The notes: generated by a model not told the origin, from the sequence alone. A stretch of 64,000 nt of DNA from Saururus chinensis (GCA_035235625.1 CP141150.1:26614756-26678755), one strand, 5' to 3'; shown: positions 1-12,096, counted from the first letter of the stretch. A program made the numbers and translations.

Positions 1-15
1 AGGGCCCCCCAAGAC

Positions 16-76
16 GGCCCACAGAGGGCATCAGGCAACATCAAGGTTGGCCCATAGAGGGCATCAGGCAACATCA
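16..76. repeat. Two-copy direct repeat, 33-bp period
   Basis: A 28-base unit beginning GGCCCA and ending AACATCA occurs at 16-43 and again at 49-76 with one difference. It sits at the window edge, so more copies may lie to the left. No function is apparent. Confidence 0.8.
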
Positions 77-1639
77 TGGTCAGATAAATACTGAGGATAG
101 CAATCGGCATAGGCCACAGCGACGCAACAACTTTGAACATTGGTGAAGTAATGGACCCATGTGGCCACCCCAATGATAGAGCCAATGGAAGGCCCATCCC
201 ATGTACGAAGTTGCTGCTAATAGATCTGAGTAGGGTAAACACGTAAGGCCCACCCATAAGGACTGCCAAGTTATGGAAAAGCTCTAGACACACATGTACC
301 CCATGAAGTGCAACACTGACACATGTTGGGTAAGTGTCCAGCAGACTAAAGAAGGCATGAATGACTTGCTTAACTCCCTTTTGTGGAAACCTGGTGAAAA
401 CAGGGATGCTGGCTAAGATTTTCGCCATGGGAAAAGGGAAAGCAGATCTCAATTTGGGCGTTACTAGATCGGAATCCAGCAAATCCTGGCCATGTACCGG
501 AATTCCAGCAACACCGGAATCTCCTTCACTGGTGATTCGCCAGGGATTTTGAGGGCGATCGGTGTAAATTCTCCAACTGCTTCCTGTGGAAATCAGACCC
601 ACACAGGAAAGCAAATCCCGATTTACCAGGCCATCTCCCGGAAGATCCGGTTCAAGCTTCGTCTTGCAGTTCTCAGCTTGCAACGCATCTGATCTCCTTC
701 CATGCCGCCTCTGTCGTGGGCAGATCCTCGGACCAGCAGTAGGGCCAAATCCCTTCTTCCACAGCGAACTAGTACGGCGAAATCCCCTACCTTGAGCCGG
801 TCACGGAGGCGAACGTGTCTATGAAGGAGTGGTCTGGCTCGAGCCCGGACGCCCCCAAGCCCCGCTGCCACCAAGCCTGCATCATCAGCCGCTGTGCGGA
901 GGTCCAAGATTATCGCAAAGCTGAAGACAGTGACAAAGCCGAAACTGCAGCGGGAGTAGATGGCCGGATGCCATGAGGTTGAGCAGCTATCGGAGGAGGA
1001 CCCAAATACGGTGTCTGGCGTGCTCCCCACGCTAGGGCAGCCGACCCTCTCCGCAGGAAGAAAGCCGACGGCTTGAGGCCAAGATTTGGCGGCACAGCGA
1101 CCCGGCCAAGAGTGAGAACACATGCAGACTGGCGCGACTGATGCCTGGGCCAGTAGTGGCAGGCGGCGCTGGGGAGTGCTCATCGGTGCTGGGAGGCATG
1201 AGTTCCGGTAGGATTTGTGGCACATGCAATTGGTGGGAGTCGCTGAGGCCTAGAGCGGGGAAGGGTCGCCTCCCTTGTTCACGCCGATGGAACAAGGGCT
1301 GTGCTCTGGCTGGACGAGCAGAGATCGAAGGTGGCGAAGGAGGGACGCATAGGCTGGAATGGAAGTGATCTGGCTACGGCGGAGGAGGCCAGAGTTCAGG
1401 CGGTGGGGCGGTTGCGGGAAAGGCCCAAACTTTGGAAGCTTTGCCACTGTTGTAGCTTTGATCAGGCGATCGGACATACATCTCCCCAAACTTTGGAATG
1501 TTGAAGGAATTGCCTGGTTGCCGCGGCTTCCATCTTCCTGGCAGTAGCAACGGCTGCCGAAACTGAGGAAGATGACCGAGGCAAGATGATTGCAAAACTT
1601 GTGGAGACGTCAAGCGGACAGGGAGGAGAAGCAGAGAGG
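77..1639. other. Unassigned GC-rich stretch, probably retrotransposon interior
   Basis: This stretch is clearly richer in G and C than the rest of the window from about 640 to 1460. Reading frames of 60-200 codons exist on both strands but overlap one another and show no domain I recognise. The LTR-like sequences that follow at 1640-2270 suggest it is the interior of a decayed LTR element, but I saw no gag, protease or reverse transcriptase motif. Confidence 0.35.
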
Positions 1640-1875
1640 AAAGGGGAGAAGATAAGACAATTAATAATTCATTTCATAATCAAATCAGGGTGTAGCCCTT
1701 ACATTTAAATAGATAATCCTAATGGATTCACTAACAGGCACTTAAAGTCTAATAACATAATTAAAAGAAAACACTAATACTCTAATTAACTTAATTACCT
1801 AAATGCCTTTATTACATAATTACCTAATTACCCTAGCATGTGGCCCCAGTGGCAGCCCTTAGGATGTTCACAACA
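1640..1875 (-). mobile_element. LTR-like sequence, minus orientation
   Basis: Read on the minus strand it opens with TGTTGTGAACATCC and contains a block TCTATTTAAATGTAAGG that resembles an LTR promoter/transcript-start region. The same block recurs on the plus strand at about 2042-2060, so the two form an imperfect inverted pair. No target duplication was found. The family is uncertain. Confidence 0.45.
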
Positions 1876-1899
1876 TCTTGCCCTAGTAGGTGTACCCTT

Positions 1900-2270
1900 G
1901 GAAATCACTATTATTTGGATTCCTTAAATAAATAATAGGGGTAGTTTAATAATTTGGTTAATAGTTTAGAAGTTAATTGTCATTTCCTTATAACAATTAT
2001 TTAAGTGTGCTTTAGGGATTTGTTAGTAGGCCTATTAACTCGTCTATTTAAATGTAAGGCTCTAGCCCTAGATTCATTATTCAGTCAATGAAAGGATTAT
2101 TGAGTTAAGAATTTGTGAGCACTAAGTTTTCCCTACTCCGCTTTCCTCCCTTTGTCTAGTCCACTCTGATTACCACTGTCTCTCTTTATTTCCCCTTTCA
2201 TCCAACTTTCACCCCTAAATAATCCCTAATTATCGTCGTAGATCCTACGATCTACATCAAAATCACCTAC
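1900..2270 (+). mobile_element. LTR-like sequence, plus orientation
   Basis: This stretch shares the TCTATTTAAATGTAAGG block and the following GCTCTAGCCCT-like segment with the minus-strand LTR-like piece at 1640-1875. The order (TATTTAAA-like box, then a CT-rich leader at 2130-2210) is what an LTR U3-R-U5 would show. No partner LTR or target duplication was identified. Confidence 0.4.
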
Positions 2271-2745
2271 TTAGTGCTTACTCCCAACCAATGAAGCTAC
2301 CCAAAAAAAATGTTTCTAGGAAAAAAAGAATGGAATATCTACAACTGAATACAATAAATGAAGTAAATGCATTTGTATACTCTACATTACTTATTCATGC
2401 ATGATGAGTTAGTATCCTATACATTACATAATCATGCATGACTACCTAGATCATTTTCCATTCTCGATCCTAGATCTATTGTCTTTGCCAACTAAGACGA
2501 GGTCGAGATCCGAGATGGCAAACTTTGGTGCAGATCACATCTGTACCAAAAAATAGACTAATTTTTTGGGAGGAACAAACTATCGGAATGTTACAGACCA
2601 TTGGATCACCCAAACAGAATATACAGAGAGTCAATGCTTAGTATAAACGCTCATCCCAAAACATAGACCATCATTAGAGCCACCAAAGTGCACAGAAATC
2701 ATGAACTGAACAAAAACTACAGAGGTCTAATGCAAACTGCTTGGT

Positions 2746-3065
2746 GCTCTGATATCATGTAAACCATGTATTGGTTAGCCATAAAAGTGTAAACTAGAGA
2801 TGTTTATGGTTTGATATGGATAGAATAAGAGTGAAGTTTCATTAGGCTTTGGAAAGTGATTTAGCAATCTATTATAGAAAAGGGTTGATCCTGCTGATCA
2901 ACCAAGTACCAACTAAAGAGATTACCTAGGATAAGATGGAAGTGTGCCTCACGGAAGTCGTGTGGGCTGGAAAATACACTATTTACCAAAATTAAAGGTA
3001 ATTTTTACCAAAATAAACTATAGTCATATGGGATGCCTATGATAAAATTAAAGGTAATTTACCAA
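2746..3065 (-). mobile_element. LTR retrotransposon remnant with initiator-Met primer site
   Basis: On the minus strand the 12 bases at 2757-2746 read TGATATCAGAGC, one base from the standard plant initiator-Met primer binding site TGGTATCAGAGC. They directly follow an LTR-type end (minus strand ...TTTACA, plus 2758). So an LTR extends right from 2758 and the decayed element body lies to the left. The right LTR edge is a guess, and the body is not recognisable. Confidence 0.55.
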
Positions 3066-3427
3066 AATGCCCTCTATTTAGTTGGTACAATTACTTGAAT
3101 CCTATCATGAATGTTTGAAGGAAATAAATCTTTCCTGTTCTTTACCAAATTTTTTTCGCAGGTAAAAAAAAAATGAAAAGGTTAATACCATCCCTTGGAA
3201 ATAATTAAAGGACAAATAGTGTATGTGAGCATGAAATGCATACAAATGTGTAGTAACGAGGAAAATTACTAGGATAACATAGAGCAATATTACATAATTT
3301 TCATATTAATTTTTTCAAAATTTGACTAGTTATTTGCTCTTCATTGTAGAACTTGTGTTGTTTATGTACTTTCCTTACTTTTTAACAAGAGCCTGGTTGA
3401 TATATAAGATTTAACAATATGTGGCAG

Positions 3428-3539
3428 GAGCCGAAGTCCTGGAGATGTTGGTAATCCTGGGAATAATTTATATGTGACTGGCTTATCTACACGTGTTACA
3501 TCTAGCGAGCTAGAGAAGTATTTCAATGGTGAAGGAAAG
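3428..3539 (+). CDS. SR45a: SR45a-like exon: end of N-terminal RS region and first half of RRM
   Basis: The exon is preceded by GGCAG and followed by the donor GTATGC. It opens with one base of a split codon and reads SRSPGDVGNPGNNLYVTGLS and on to FNGEGK, including RNP2. It is the most upstream coding exon I can support. Confidence 0.88.
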
Positions 3540-6500
3540 GTATGCTTGCAATTTTAGTTTCTTCTATTTGTACTATGTGCCATTAGGTTCTTTTCAAGCA
3601 AATGAGAGAATTATGAAGGAAAAAAAAGGACAACAGAAGCTTTGGGAGGGAAGTGATGTGGCCTTTTCAGCGAGATTCACACTTCTAATTATAGTATTCT
3701 GCAAGGTATAAAACCTTGGAAGGCTCCTTTATGTAGTGTTCTGCACAAGTAAACATCTTAAAGAAGTGGAATCCTAATCAGATATGAAGGTAAATGGGTC
3801 TGTTGAAGCAATACCCAAAATTACTTATATTGGTTACAAACTCACGTGTCAACCCGTAGATCTTGGCTAGCTTAAATATGAAATTCTGTTAGTCTCAGGA
3901 TATGAATAAAGATCATGAACACACAACTTGGAACATAGAAATTCATGCTAAACACGATCATGAGACATGGTATAAGTACTTCAAAATATTGAGTTTGGTT
4001 AATTTTCGTTTTCTTAAATGGTTGCTTTTCCTGAGGGGAAGTTTTTTCTTTACAACAAATGCTGAACACCCTTGTTACTCAAATTCTTATCATTGAACCC
4101 TTCTTGTTTAAATAAGTTGACTACCCTTCCTGACCCAACCCTCCCTCCAAGGAGGGACTTATTTAAAATTTGAATGTTTAAGGTTGACTCTTAATTCGGA
4201 CTGCTTCCTAACTATCCAATCTGAAGTGGTGCATGTGTGTTTATATGTTTCTTTTCGTGCATCTGATTTGTTAGGATAGGTTTATGCATATATATACAAC
4301 ATATTTGAGGCAAAATTGTCTTTGTAGGTTGTTGAATGCCACCTTGTGATGGATCCTCGCACTCGAGAATCTCGTGGTTTTGGATTTGTAACGATGGATT
4401 CTGTAGAGGATGCCGACCGTTGTGTGAAATATCTTAACCGGTCGGTGTTGGAGGGTCGAGTTATCACTGTAGAGAAGGTGATGGAACTTATGTTGTTAGT
4501 CTCTGTCTGTGATCTATAAGTAGTAAATGATATTCTTATTTTCAGAAAAATATGGCCTTATAATTTTTGGCAGCAGGTCTGGTGTGTGTGTGTGGACTGC
4601 ACCGAACTTACATCCTAAGCTTCTTAACAGTCTGTACCTCGTTACGATTCAAGACATGAGCTCTGCATCGACACTCAAAATCATCAATTCATCAACTTCT
4701 CAAATTCAATCAGATCATACGACTGAGGGTTGTATGCCCAATGACCTCTTTTGAAGTGTCTGTTCTTGATATATTGCTACTCCATTTGTTACAACTACAG
4801 GATTCTCGACCTTTTCCTTTTTGTCTTTGGATGGTGAAATTATTAATTGATTAAATAGAAATCATCGGTGCCAACTTGAATGAGAACACTTGTCCCATAC
4901 TTGTACTAGACAATCCAAAGAGATGGCATTATTCATGTATGCTTCCTTTTAAAAGTGCATTAAAAACTAATATACCAAATCGTTTCAATTGTTTTTTAAA
5001 ATTTTCTTTTTGAATGTTTTGAACAACTTCTTTCAAAAGCATTATTTTACCATGTTAATCTTTGTATTTAGGCAAAAAGGAAACGTGGAAGAACACCTAC
5101 TCCTGGAAAGTATCATGGCGTGCGAAATACCAGAGGTATTATGTGTTGCATTTCTTCCTTCCATAGTTTTCCTTAACGTGCCACAAAAGAACCCATATAT
5201 GGGATATATTTACATCTCTCCATAAATTAAAGAAAACATCATTGGAACCTATTCTTATGTGTGTCTAATGATGCTGACTATTCATTTATACTTGCTTCAT
5301 GATTTTGTTTTGTATGAATGAAGTTTTGCCGTTTAATTTGTAGTTATTTTATTTCTGCATGAATGTTTATGAAGGGCTGGGTGCATGGCGAACATCATAT
5401 GCATAGGGAAATTTGACATTGTGTTGTATGTATGTCATGTCTGTTGTGGGGTGAGAGGTTATTCTGAGTACAACAATAATGAATTTCAAACTTTAAATAT
5501 GGGGCAATTGAACCAAATTGTGACCACTGAAGTTCTGTGTTAGAGTATTTTCTTGTATTTTGTCTAAGCATTTAGTATTGTATCTTTCTATTCATAGAGT
5601 GTAGTTTAGTAGAAGAATTCTTAAATAAATCGTGAGTAGAATATACACTATGATTCTTTTGGACGTTGAGTTTGTAATACAATACAAAATTATAATCATA
5701 CACAAAGTAGTAGTTATTTGATCATGGTACCAAATCAAGAAATTATGATACATAAATTTCAACAATAAAATTATGATTAGTTCTCTTGAAAACTTATTAA
5801 CAACATTACAGAAATTGAATCATACACTAAGTATTTGTTATTTAATCATTGTACCAAATGGAAAAACTATGATATATGAATTTCAAAACTAAAATACAAT
5901 GAATACTGGAAAACTCCTAAATGATTCACGAGTAGCATAAGCTGTGGTTCTTTTGAATTCTAGTCCATGGGTTGAGTTTTAAGGAATGTAAAATTGACTA
6001 CATATAATTTGATTGCCAAATTGAAGTTTGAGAATGTCTGAAAGAAAATAAACAAATGACTTATTTGTTGTGAGTTGACGTGAGTTTTCCCCTTGGGAAT
6101 TTTTGTATAGTGAATGAGAAATATTGAAGTGAAAGAATTAGTTAAAAATGAAAATCTAAAATATCCATTTCGAGTATGATGCTATAGTGATAAAGTGAAA
6201 CTTGATGTGTACTTGCATGGCCTATTTATCAACTGAAAATTTGATGGGCTATGGATTTAGCTGCCTTTTGTGAGATGCTCAATACTAAAATTGGAGTTGA
6301 TTTTTTACACATTTGGCCTGTAGATGCTGCAAGAACTGGATATGATATAATGGATGAAATCATTTTTGAAATCAGCATACATCTATTTTCCGGACTTGAC
6401 AGTATCTGCTTTAAAATGAATATATGCTCAATTGTTGATGGACATCAAATGCCACGATGGAGTTTTTGAAGTATAGATAAAATTATGAATCACTTTCATA

Positions 6501-9500
6501 AAAAAAAGTATCACTAAAAGGAGTCAGTTATAAGTATTGTATGGTTGATGGATTATTTACAACATTATTTCCTCCAGAACTTCACATTTTCCTTGCACAA
6601 GTTAGAGCTGCTGGTCATATTTCTGGGAGTATTTCCTGCATCATTGTTCTATATTAGAAATTAGCAATTGCTAGTTTTCACTCTCATCCTATTAATATAT
6701 CTAGTAAATTACTATTTCTATATCTTTTTTAGCAATAACTATTTTTATGTCACTAACATTCTTTAAGGGTCTATATCTGATGCCTGGCAACTATGCTGTA
6801 TGCCTATGGAAGTCTATGGCTTCTCATTAACTCATTCTTTTGGCTGTTTCTTGTCTTTCCATTTTTTAAGGAGGAAAATGTCATAGCTGAATTTTCAATA
6901 ACGTACTGCTTAGATAGAATGAACTTAAAGCCAAAAAGTTGTTATGTTACTGACATTACCATACATTCAAGTCAATAGGATTATGTTGTAGCCTGTTAGC
7001 TATAGAGTGTATATGTTGGAAAAAGGAGGGAGAGAGAGAGAGAAAGATAACTAATTGATCTTATTTTTGAATTCCATAAGCATAACTAATCAGTACATAG
7101 TAGCACAACTTATAGGCTTCAAAGCCTTTCTCTATTAGAAGTAAATCTAAACTAGGAAAGCAATAAATACTAGGAATCCTACCTTTAATAAAATATAAAC
7201 ATTACTTGAATTCTACCTAAATTAGGAAGACTATAAAAGGTAATTTCTAATTAGATAGCAGTCATTACATTCCATCACTGCGTTAGCTGGGCCTTGCCTC
7301 GCCAACTGGACTCATGCATACTTTAGTTGAGGTCTATGCGTGATGTGCAGTATATATGGAGGTTGGGCATTAAGGCGGCACTTGACCCATTAATGTCAAA
7401 GCTCATTTGCATAAGGTCAAAGTGCCATTGTACTTTGCGCAATGTATGCATCCAGTCTATGCCAAGAATAACATCTGCTCCCTTGATGAGTTAGATGTAG
7501 AAACTAGCCTGGATAGGAAGGCCTTGAGCAAGAAGACATTCATTGCGACAAATCTCCATATTGCGAAGCTTAGCACCATCTCCTATTGTAATATGAAAGG
7601 CAATACACTTGGAAATCGGCAAGCCTAACTCTTTGGCAATGACATCATTAATGAAACTATGGGTACTACCTCTTTCAATAAGAACTAGGATGTAATGTTT
7701 ATCCATCTAGCCATTGATGCGCATGGTGTTGGGAGTAGTACCTCCTTCATAGGCATGAAAGGACAAGTACACTCCACATCATTCACCAAGGCGGCTAGGT
7801 TAGGGTTAAATTTAGTCACAGGGCATGTAGAATCCATGGGATGCGCATCTTCAACCACAAAAGCATGGAGGATCTTGTATCGGTGTCTAGGGGCATACTT
7901 TTCATCACAGTTATAACATAATCTATTTGAGCAGTGAACATCCATTTCAGCTTGGGATAATCGCTTGATAGGAATCATAGTGAGTAAAGCACTAGGAGTT
8001 GAAGTCTATCCCACAATGGCGGGCTGACCAGTAGAGGAAGACTGTAGGGCCCGTTGGACACATTGCTCATGTTGAACTATTCTTGACACATGCGAGCCGT
8101 ACGGATTTCTCAGTCAAGGTATGTGGCTTGAAAATACGCACCGCAGATTATAAGTCGGGCCTTAAACTGCCAAAGAATGTTCCAATCAAAGTGGCTTCTG
8201 GCCAGTTGTAAAGCCTATTAGACAAATTTTCAAACTCATCTTGATAAGCTTCGACGGTGGTGGTTTGAGAGACACGGGAAAAATAGAGATTGTATTATTG
8301 GTAAGCCTGAAGCAAATGAGGGCGCGCTCCATATTATACCACATAGCATATGGTGTGTGAGCGTGAAAGTGCTTGAGCTATTGCAATATATGGCCTTCCA
8401 TGTAGAAGGAAGTAAGATCAATACGCTTATGGGTTGGAGTACGATGGAAGTGAAAAAGCCTCTTGGCTTGGGATACCCATACCTCTGGTTCGTCACCCTT
8501 GAAGATAGGGAAGGTGAGACGAATTGGACGGGCTTGGACAATGCCATCATGCTCGCGGGGTGTAGCATCATACCCATGTGGACAGCCTTTGGGTTAGTGA
8601 CGGCCATGCCCATGGCCTGGCATTAGAGGTGGCAATGACCAATGATAGAAATTGGGTCTACCATGATCATAGCCAGCGGTGAAAGCATCAGCATGCAGAA
8701 AAGAGTCCTCAGCAACATCAAGTCCTTGGGCAGCAAGCTGAGGAAGCGAACCAAGTGATTGTCTGTGTAAGTGCACACGCGTAGATGACCATGAGCTGGA
8801 GGCTGAGGGTGTGGACCAGGAAGAAATGCATGAGAATGAACCGGAGGTGGCAAACCAGGCTTGGTTCGGCTAAGAGACAGGCCCTGACCCGTGCTAAGCT
8901 GTGTCCAGTTAGACCTGCGTGAGACCTGTCTGAATAAGATCCTTCTCCTTCGACTGGTTGCCCTAAGCCATATTGCGAAAGTCACAGGACCAGAAGGGGG
9001 AGGCAGCGGAAGGAACCAGCTACACCACTTCAGGGGAGTGATGGCTAACCAAAGAAGGTGGAGGTGAAGCCGTTGGCAGAAGCACCTATGGGATGGAGTG
9101 CGGAAGAGGATGGACTGTGATGACCAGGAAGGCAAAAGCAGCTGGATTCTGTCATGCTGTAGCATGCAAGGTACTAGAAGAGAGGGAAAAAGAGCCCACG
9201 ATGGAGGAATCAAATGTCTCGGCCACCGAGTCCTGGCTACGTGCAGAGATGGCTGGCTGGGATCGCAAGGGAAGATCCGGCAATGGTAGAAGGGGGGCAG
9301 GTGAACTAGATGTGGGCGGGAGGCCGACAACATCAACAGGGATCAAACTAGAGGCTAATGAGGTGGACAAAGCAGTTGATGACAGGTTAAGCGGTTGCGC
9401 AGAGGGTTCCTAATGCGGCAGTTCAGCCTGTGGTGCATATAGGGCGGTCGGCGAGTTGCTGGATTGAGGTGGATAGGGATGCGCAATGGCTGACAATTGC

Positions 9501-10527
9501 AGCCAGAGACTCCTGGTGGAGCTTCACGGCACCAGTGACCTACGTTGACTGTGCGATGGGGGCGAAGGTGTCAGTTCTTGCTGAAACTATTTTGCCCAGC
9601 CATTGTGTTCGGCTTTTTGCTCAACTACTTGGGCATCAATTTTTCGAGTAAGCTCTGATACATCCATCTGAAGGTGGGAGATGTCCTCCGGCAGGCTTTC
9701 TTTTGGTGTTGTCCTATCATGGCAACATTGAAGCAATGTTTTGGGAAAGGTACGACTCTGACACCAATGTTGTAGGTCGTTAGCTACAGGGTGTAGGAGG
9801 TAGAGAGAGAGACAAGAGAGAGAGATAACTAGTTGATCTAATTTCTGAATTTCATAAGCATAACTAATCAGTACATAGTATCACAACTTAAAGGCTTCAA
9901 AGCCTTTCTCTAATTGGAAGTAAATCTAAACTAAGAAAGCAATAAATGTTAGGAATCCTACCTTTAACGAAATATAATTCTACCTAAACTATAAATGGCA
10001 ATTTCTAATTAGCTAGCGGTCGTAACAGATTACTTACCAAATGTATTAAATATGCTTTCTCCACTTCACAATCTCCTGATCCTAATGTTATTGAGATATG
10101 AAATTGAAAGTTGTGATGGTCTACGAGTTCCATGTTGTGGAGGAGATTCCAAGGAGGTTGTTTTACAATAAAGAGAACACCATATTCATTGACACGTGTT
10201 TTTAAAATGGTCTATCAATGTAAATTTTTTGAAGTTTTTGAGAATTTTCCTTCCACCGTAGCTTGTGTCTTTTGCTTTTGCTGCTCAACTTCCTTTCATT
10301 TGTTGGTACTGGGTATCTTTCTTTCCATTTATTTCTTGTTTCTTTTATGATGTACAGGTCGTCGCTTACGGTCCCATAGTTATTCGCCACCCCGAAGACA
10401 TGCAAGAGGCCGCTCTCCTCATTCAAGAAGGTACCATCGATCTCCTTCACCAATTAAACGCAGGGACGACAATAGGAGGCGTAAGGAGCGATCTTTATCG
10501 GGTGAAAGCCACGAGAGGCGGAGATAG
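3428..10527 (+). CDS. SR45a: SR45a/transformer-2-like Ser/Arg-rich splicing factor, 3' four exons
   Basis: Four exons at 3428-3539, 4328-4477, 5072-5135 and 10358-10527 (stop TAG 10525-10527) join in frame at GT-AG introns. They encode an SR tail (RSRSPGD), then a complete RRM with RNP2 LYVTGL and RNP1 RGFGFVTM, the linker GRTPTPGKYHG that marks plant SR45a/Tra2-like proteins, and a C-terminal Arg/Ser-rich domain of about 55 residues. The family binds RNA in the nucleus and controls splice-site choice; plant SR45a is known for stress-dependent alternative splicing. The start codon and first RS exon were not found between 1 and 3427, so the gene is 5'-incomplete here: either the first exon lies left of the window or it was lost. 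The last intron is 5.2 kb because a Ty3 element sits in it. The coding parts are intact. Confidence 0.92.
4328..4477 (+). CDS. SR45a: SR45a-like exon: second half of RRM
   Basis: Exactly 50 codons lie between acceptor TTTGTAG and donor GTGATG. The peptide runs VVECHLVMDP, then RNP1 RGFGFVTM, and ends GRVITVEK, matching the family in length and order. Confidence 0.9.
5072..5135 (+). CDS. SR45a: SR45a-like exon: conserved linker
   Basis: A 64-base exon between TATTTAG and GTATTA encodes AKRKRGRTPTPGKYHGVRNT. The TPTPGKY linker is diagnostic for SR45a/Tra2-like proteins. Confidence 0.9.
6984..7269 (-). repeat. 3' LTR of the intronic Ty3 element
   Basis: A direct repeat of 9768-10027. It is 286 bp, has TG...CA ends, and includes a (GA)n stretch near 7030 that is shared with the other LTR. 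Confidence 0.92.
7491..7978 (-). mobile_element. Zinc-knuckle and retropepsin part of the Ty3 element
   Basis: On the minus strand a knuckle-type segment LCYNCDEKY is followed by a linker and then a retropepsin-type segment with GSTHSFI and the downstream block GDGAKLRN. This is the gag-to-protease order of Ty3 chromovirus-type elements. It is a broken fossil. Confidence 0.75.
7979..8620 (-). mobile_element. Gag-like part of the Ty3 element
   Basis: Minus-strand translation near 8530-8380 gives RLTFPIFKGDEPEVWVSQAK and LFHFHRTPTHKRIDLTSF, matching the conserved core of plant Ty3 gag (FDGSDPEGW...RYHRTPE...LASF). The 8.62-9.77 kb remainder is less conserved leader/gag N-terminus. The frame is broken. 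Confidence 0.7.
9768..10027 (-). repeat. 5' LTR of the intronic Ty3 element
   Basis: A 260-bp copy next to the primer site. On the minus strand it is the upstream LTR. Confidence 0.92.
10358..10527 (+). CDS. SR45a: SR45a-like last exon: C-terminal RS domain
   Basis: The exon follows acceptor TGTACAG and encodes many RS, SP and RR pairs (for example RRHARGRSPHSRRYHRSPSP), ending at TAG. The split glycine codon (G + GT) matches the donor at 5136 across a 5.2-kb intron. Confidence 0.88.
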
Positions 10528-10714
10528 CTGTTTCAAATTCTAAAATCAGTTGGAATATCTGACATCTGGATATGTGTACACTAGTGCCACCTTCGTTTGG
10601 CTGGCTTATATGTTTGTATGTGTTATAAGGTCTTTTATGACAATTTTTTTCGAGCACCATTGTTTGTAATGCTGAGTGGATAAATACCGTTGCTTGTAAC
10701 TTTTTATGTCATGC

Positions 10715-10720
10715 AATAAA
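10715..10720 (+). terminator. Poly(A) signal of the SR45a-like gene
   Basis: AATAAA lies 188 bases after the stop codon, in a T-rich 3' region with repeated TTGTAA-type elements. The position is normal for a plant 3' UTR. Confidence 0.55.
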
Positions 10721-12096
10721 CTCATTTGGATGTCCGTCAGAATTTTCTTTGTCGTTTATCATTAGAAAAATTATAATCTTATCTTGAAAACAACAGAAAT
10801 TTCGTTTCATCCTCTGCAATGGACACCCTTTCTACATTTGTAGAATGAACAGACGCACTACTTTTGAACTTTAAAGATAGGTATTTACTAGTTATTGCGG
10901 CCATTTAAGCTGTTTGGGTTTCATCTTTTTATAATTTCTTTCTCAGAAAGTGCTTCAAAGGTCTCGTCCTTCAAAAAATTATGATGCAAATTTCACAAGG
11001 TACGTAGTGAATTTCGGCATTTGATTACTATGCAAAGGTCGCTGCAGCTTCTAGTGGAACAACTGCATCTCTTCAGGAAAAAAATAAGTATCCCTCGTAG
11101 GTTCTAAGTAACACTTAACTTTGCACATGGTTGGTGGAGGTTTAAATAGAACCGTTTCATTTGTTGATCTATGGGCTTTCATCGTAATCTGTGTTATGAG
11201 GTTCCACTTTTTAAGATTATCTAATTTTTCATTTAAGAGAATAAATAAGTGATTTGAATATTAAGTTAAAATATCCATAATACCTCAGTAGGTCACCATT
11301 GTTGATTTACTATTTACAACTAAATAAAATTACCGAGTGATCTCTGTCATCTATCTATTTTTAGCATACATTGACCATTCAGCCAATAGATATCATTGGA
11401 GTCAATATACTTCCTCCCTTCTACATTAATAGCCCCATTTGGCGAATAAGTTTGTTCATATCAGTAGCTTCATTTTGTTTAATTTAACTGATTAGGTACT
11501 TAAAAAAGAGTATCATATGTTTTTCCCTTCTCTTAGATGTAAGTTTCACCATTAAATAAAAATTACTATTTTTCTAAATGTAACTGTTAATATAGGGTGG
11601 AAGATGGAAGAAGTATAAAATAACTAAATTGTATAATCATTTCCAATAATTTATCAAGTTGTATGGTAGTAAAAAAAAGTCCTTTGGTGACCTGTGGTAC
11701 CCTTTCTTTTGGTTAAAGCACGAAAGCAGTTTGATCACAAACTTCACTGTTTACCTCCACTAAGCTGCGGTCTGCTTCTCAAGCTCCTTGCTGCAGGTTT
11801 TTTTATTTTTCTTTCCAAGGGTTGGTATAGCGTTGTCGGTCAGATGACTTGTTTTGTATATTGTGTTGCGCAGCCCACAAGCATATGACCCACATCATGA
11901 AATTGGGATGCTCAGATGGTTTTGATAGAGATAGATTAGGAAGTAAAATTTTAAGCACTTATAGTATAGGATGTTTTGAGGCCAAAACACACAAGTAATT
12001 GGATCAAATTGAGATGCGTACATATTTACTGGGCCCACTTGTTTGCCCTTTCGTTTGAAACAGGCCCAAACTTTGATTTGAGTAATGGATAAAATA
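10721..12096. other. Intergenic AT-rich sequence
   Basis: I see no gene or identifiable element between the SR45a-like 3' end and the MULE target duplication at 12097. A few open frames of about 60 codons (for example 11694-11888) have no recognisable content. Confidence 0.6.

Larger units (their letters stand above)
6984..10027 (-). mobile_element. Ty3/gypsy retrotransposon fossil with two LTRs, non-autonomous
   Basis: Two direct LTRs (6984-7269 and 9768-10027, both TGTTGTAG...ACA) are flanked by an exact 5-bp duplication, GATTA, at 6979-6983 and 10028-10032. On the minus strand the primer site at 9766-9756 reads TGGTGTCAGAG, one base from the initiator-Met type. The 2.5-kb interior holds gag-like sequence, a zinc-knuckle region and a retropepsin region, but no reverse transcriptase, RNase H or integrase, so it could move only with help. 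It carries several breaks. It lies antisense in the last intron of the SR45a-like gene, the orientation that least disturbs host transcription. LTR divergence is visible by eye, so it is not recent. Confidence 0.93.
5136..10357 (+). other. Large last intron of the SR45a-like gene
   Basis: The intron begins GTATTATG and ends TGTACAG. Outside the Ty3 element at 6984-10027 it is AT-rich and carries no reading frame I recognise. The two shorter introns, 3540-4327 and 4478-5071, are likewise plain; 4527-4754 is an open frame inside the second with no family match. Confidence 0.8.

Noticed and set aside
623-1225. 200-codon minus-strand frame
   Set aside because: Composition is driven by GC-rich DNA. 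It shows no domain, and overlapping frames of similar quality exist on both strands.
4527-4754. 75-codon frame in the second SR45a intron as a cassette exon
   Set aside because: It has no acceptor/donor pair that keeps the frame and no family match. A stop-containing alternative exon cannot be excluded without transcripts.
8623-9336. 237-codon minus-strand frame
   Set aside because: It lies in the GC-rich gag leader of the Ty3 element. It has no gag motif and repeated Ser/Leu/Pro/His runs, so it is a chance frame.
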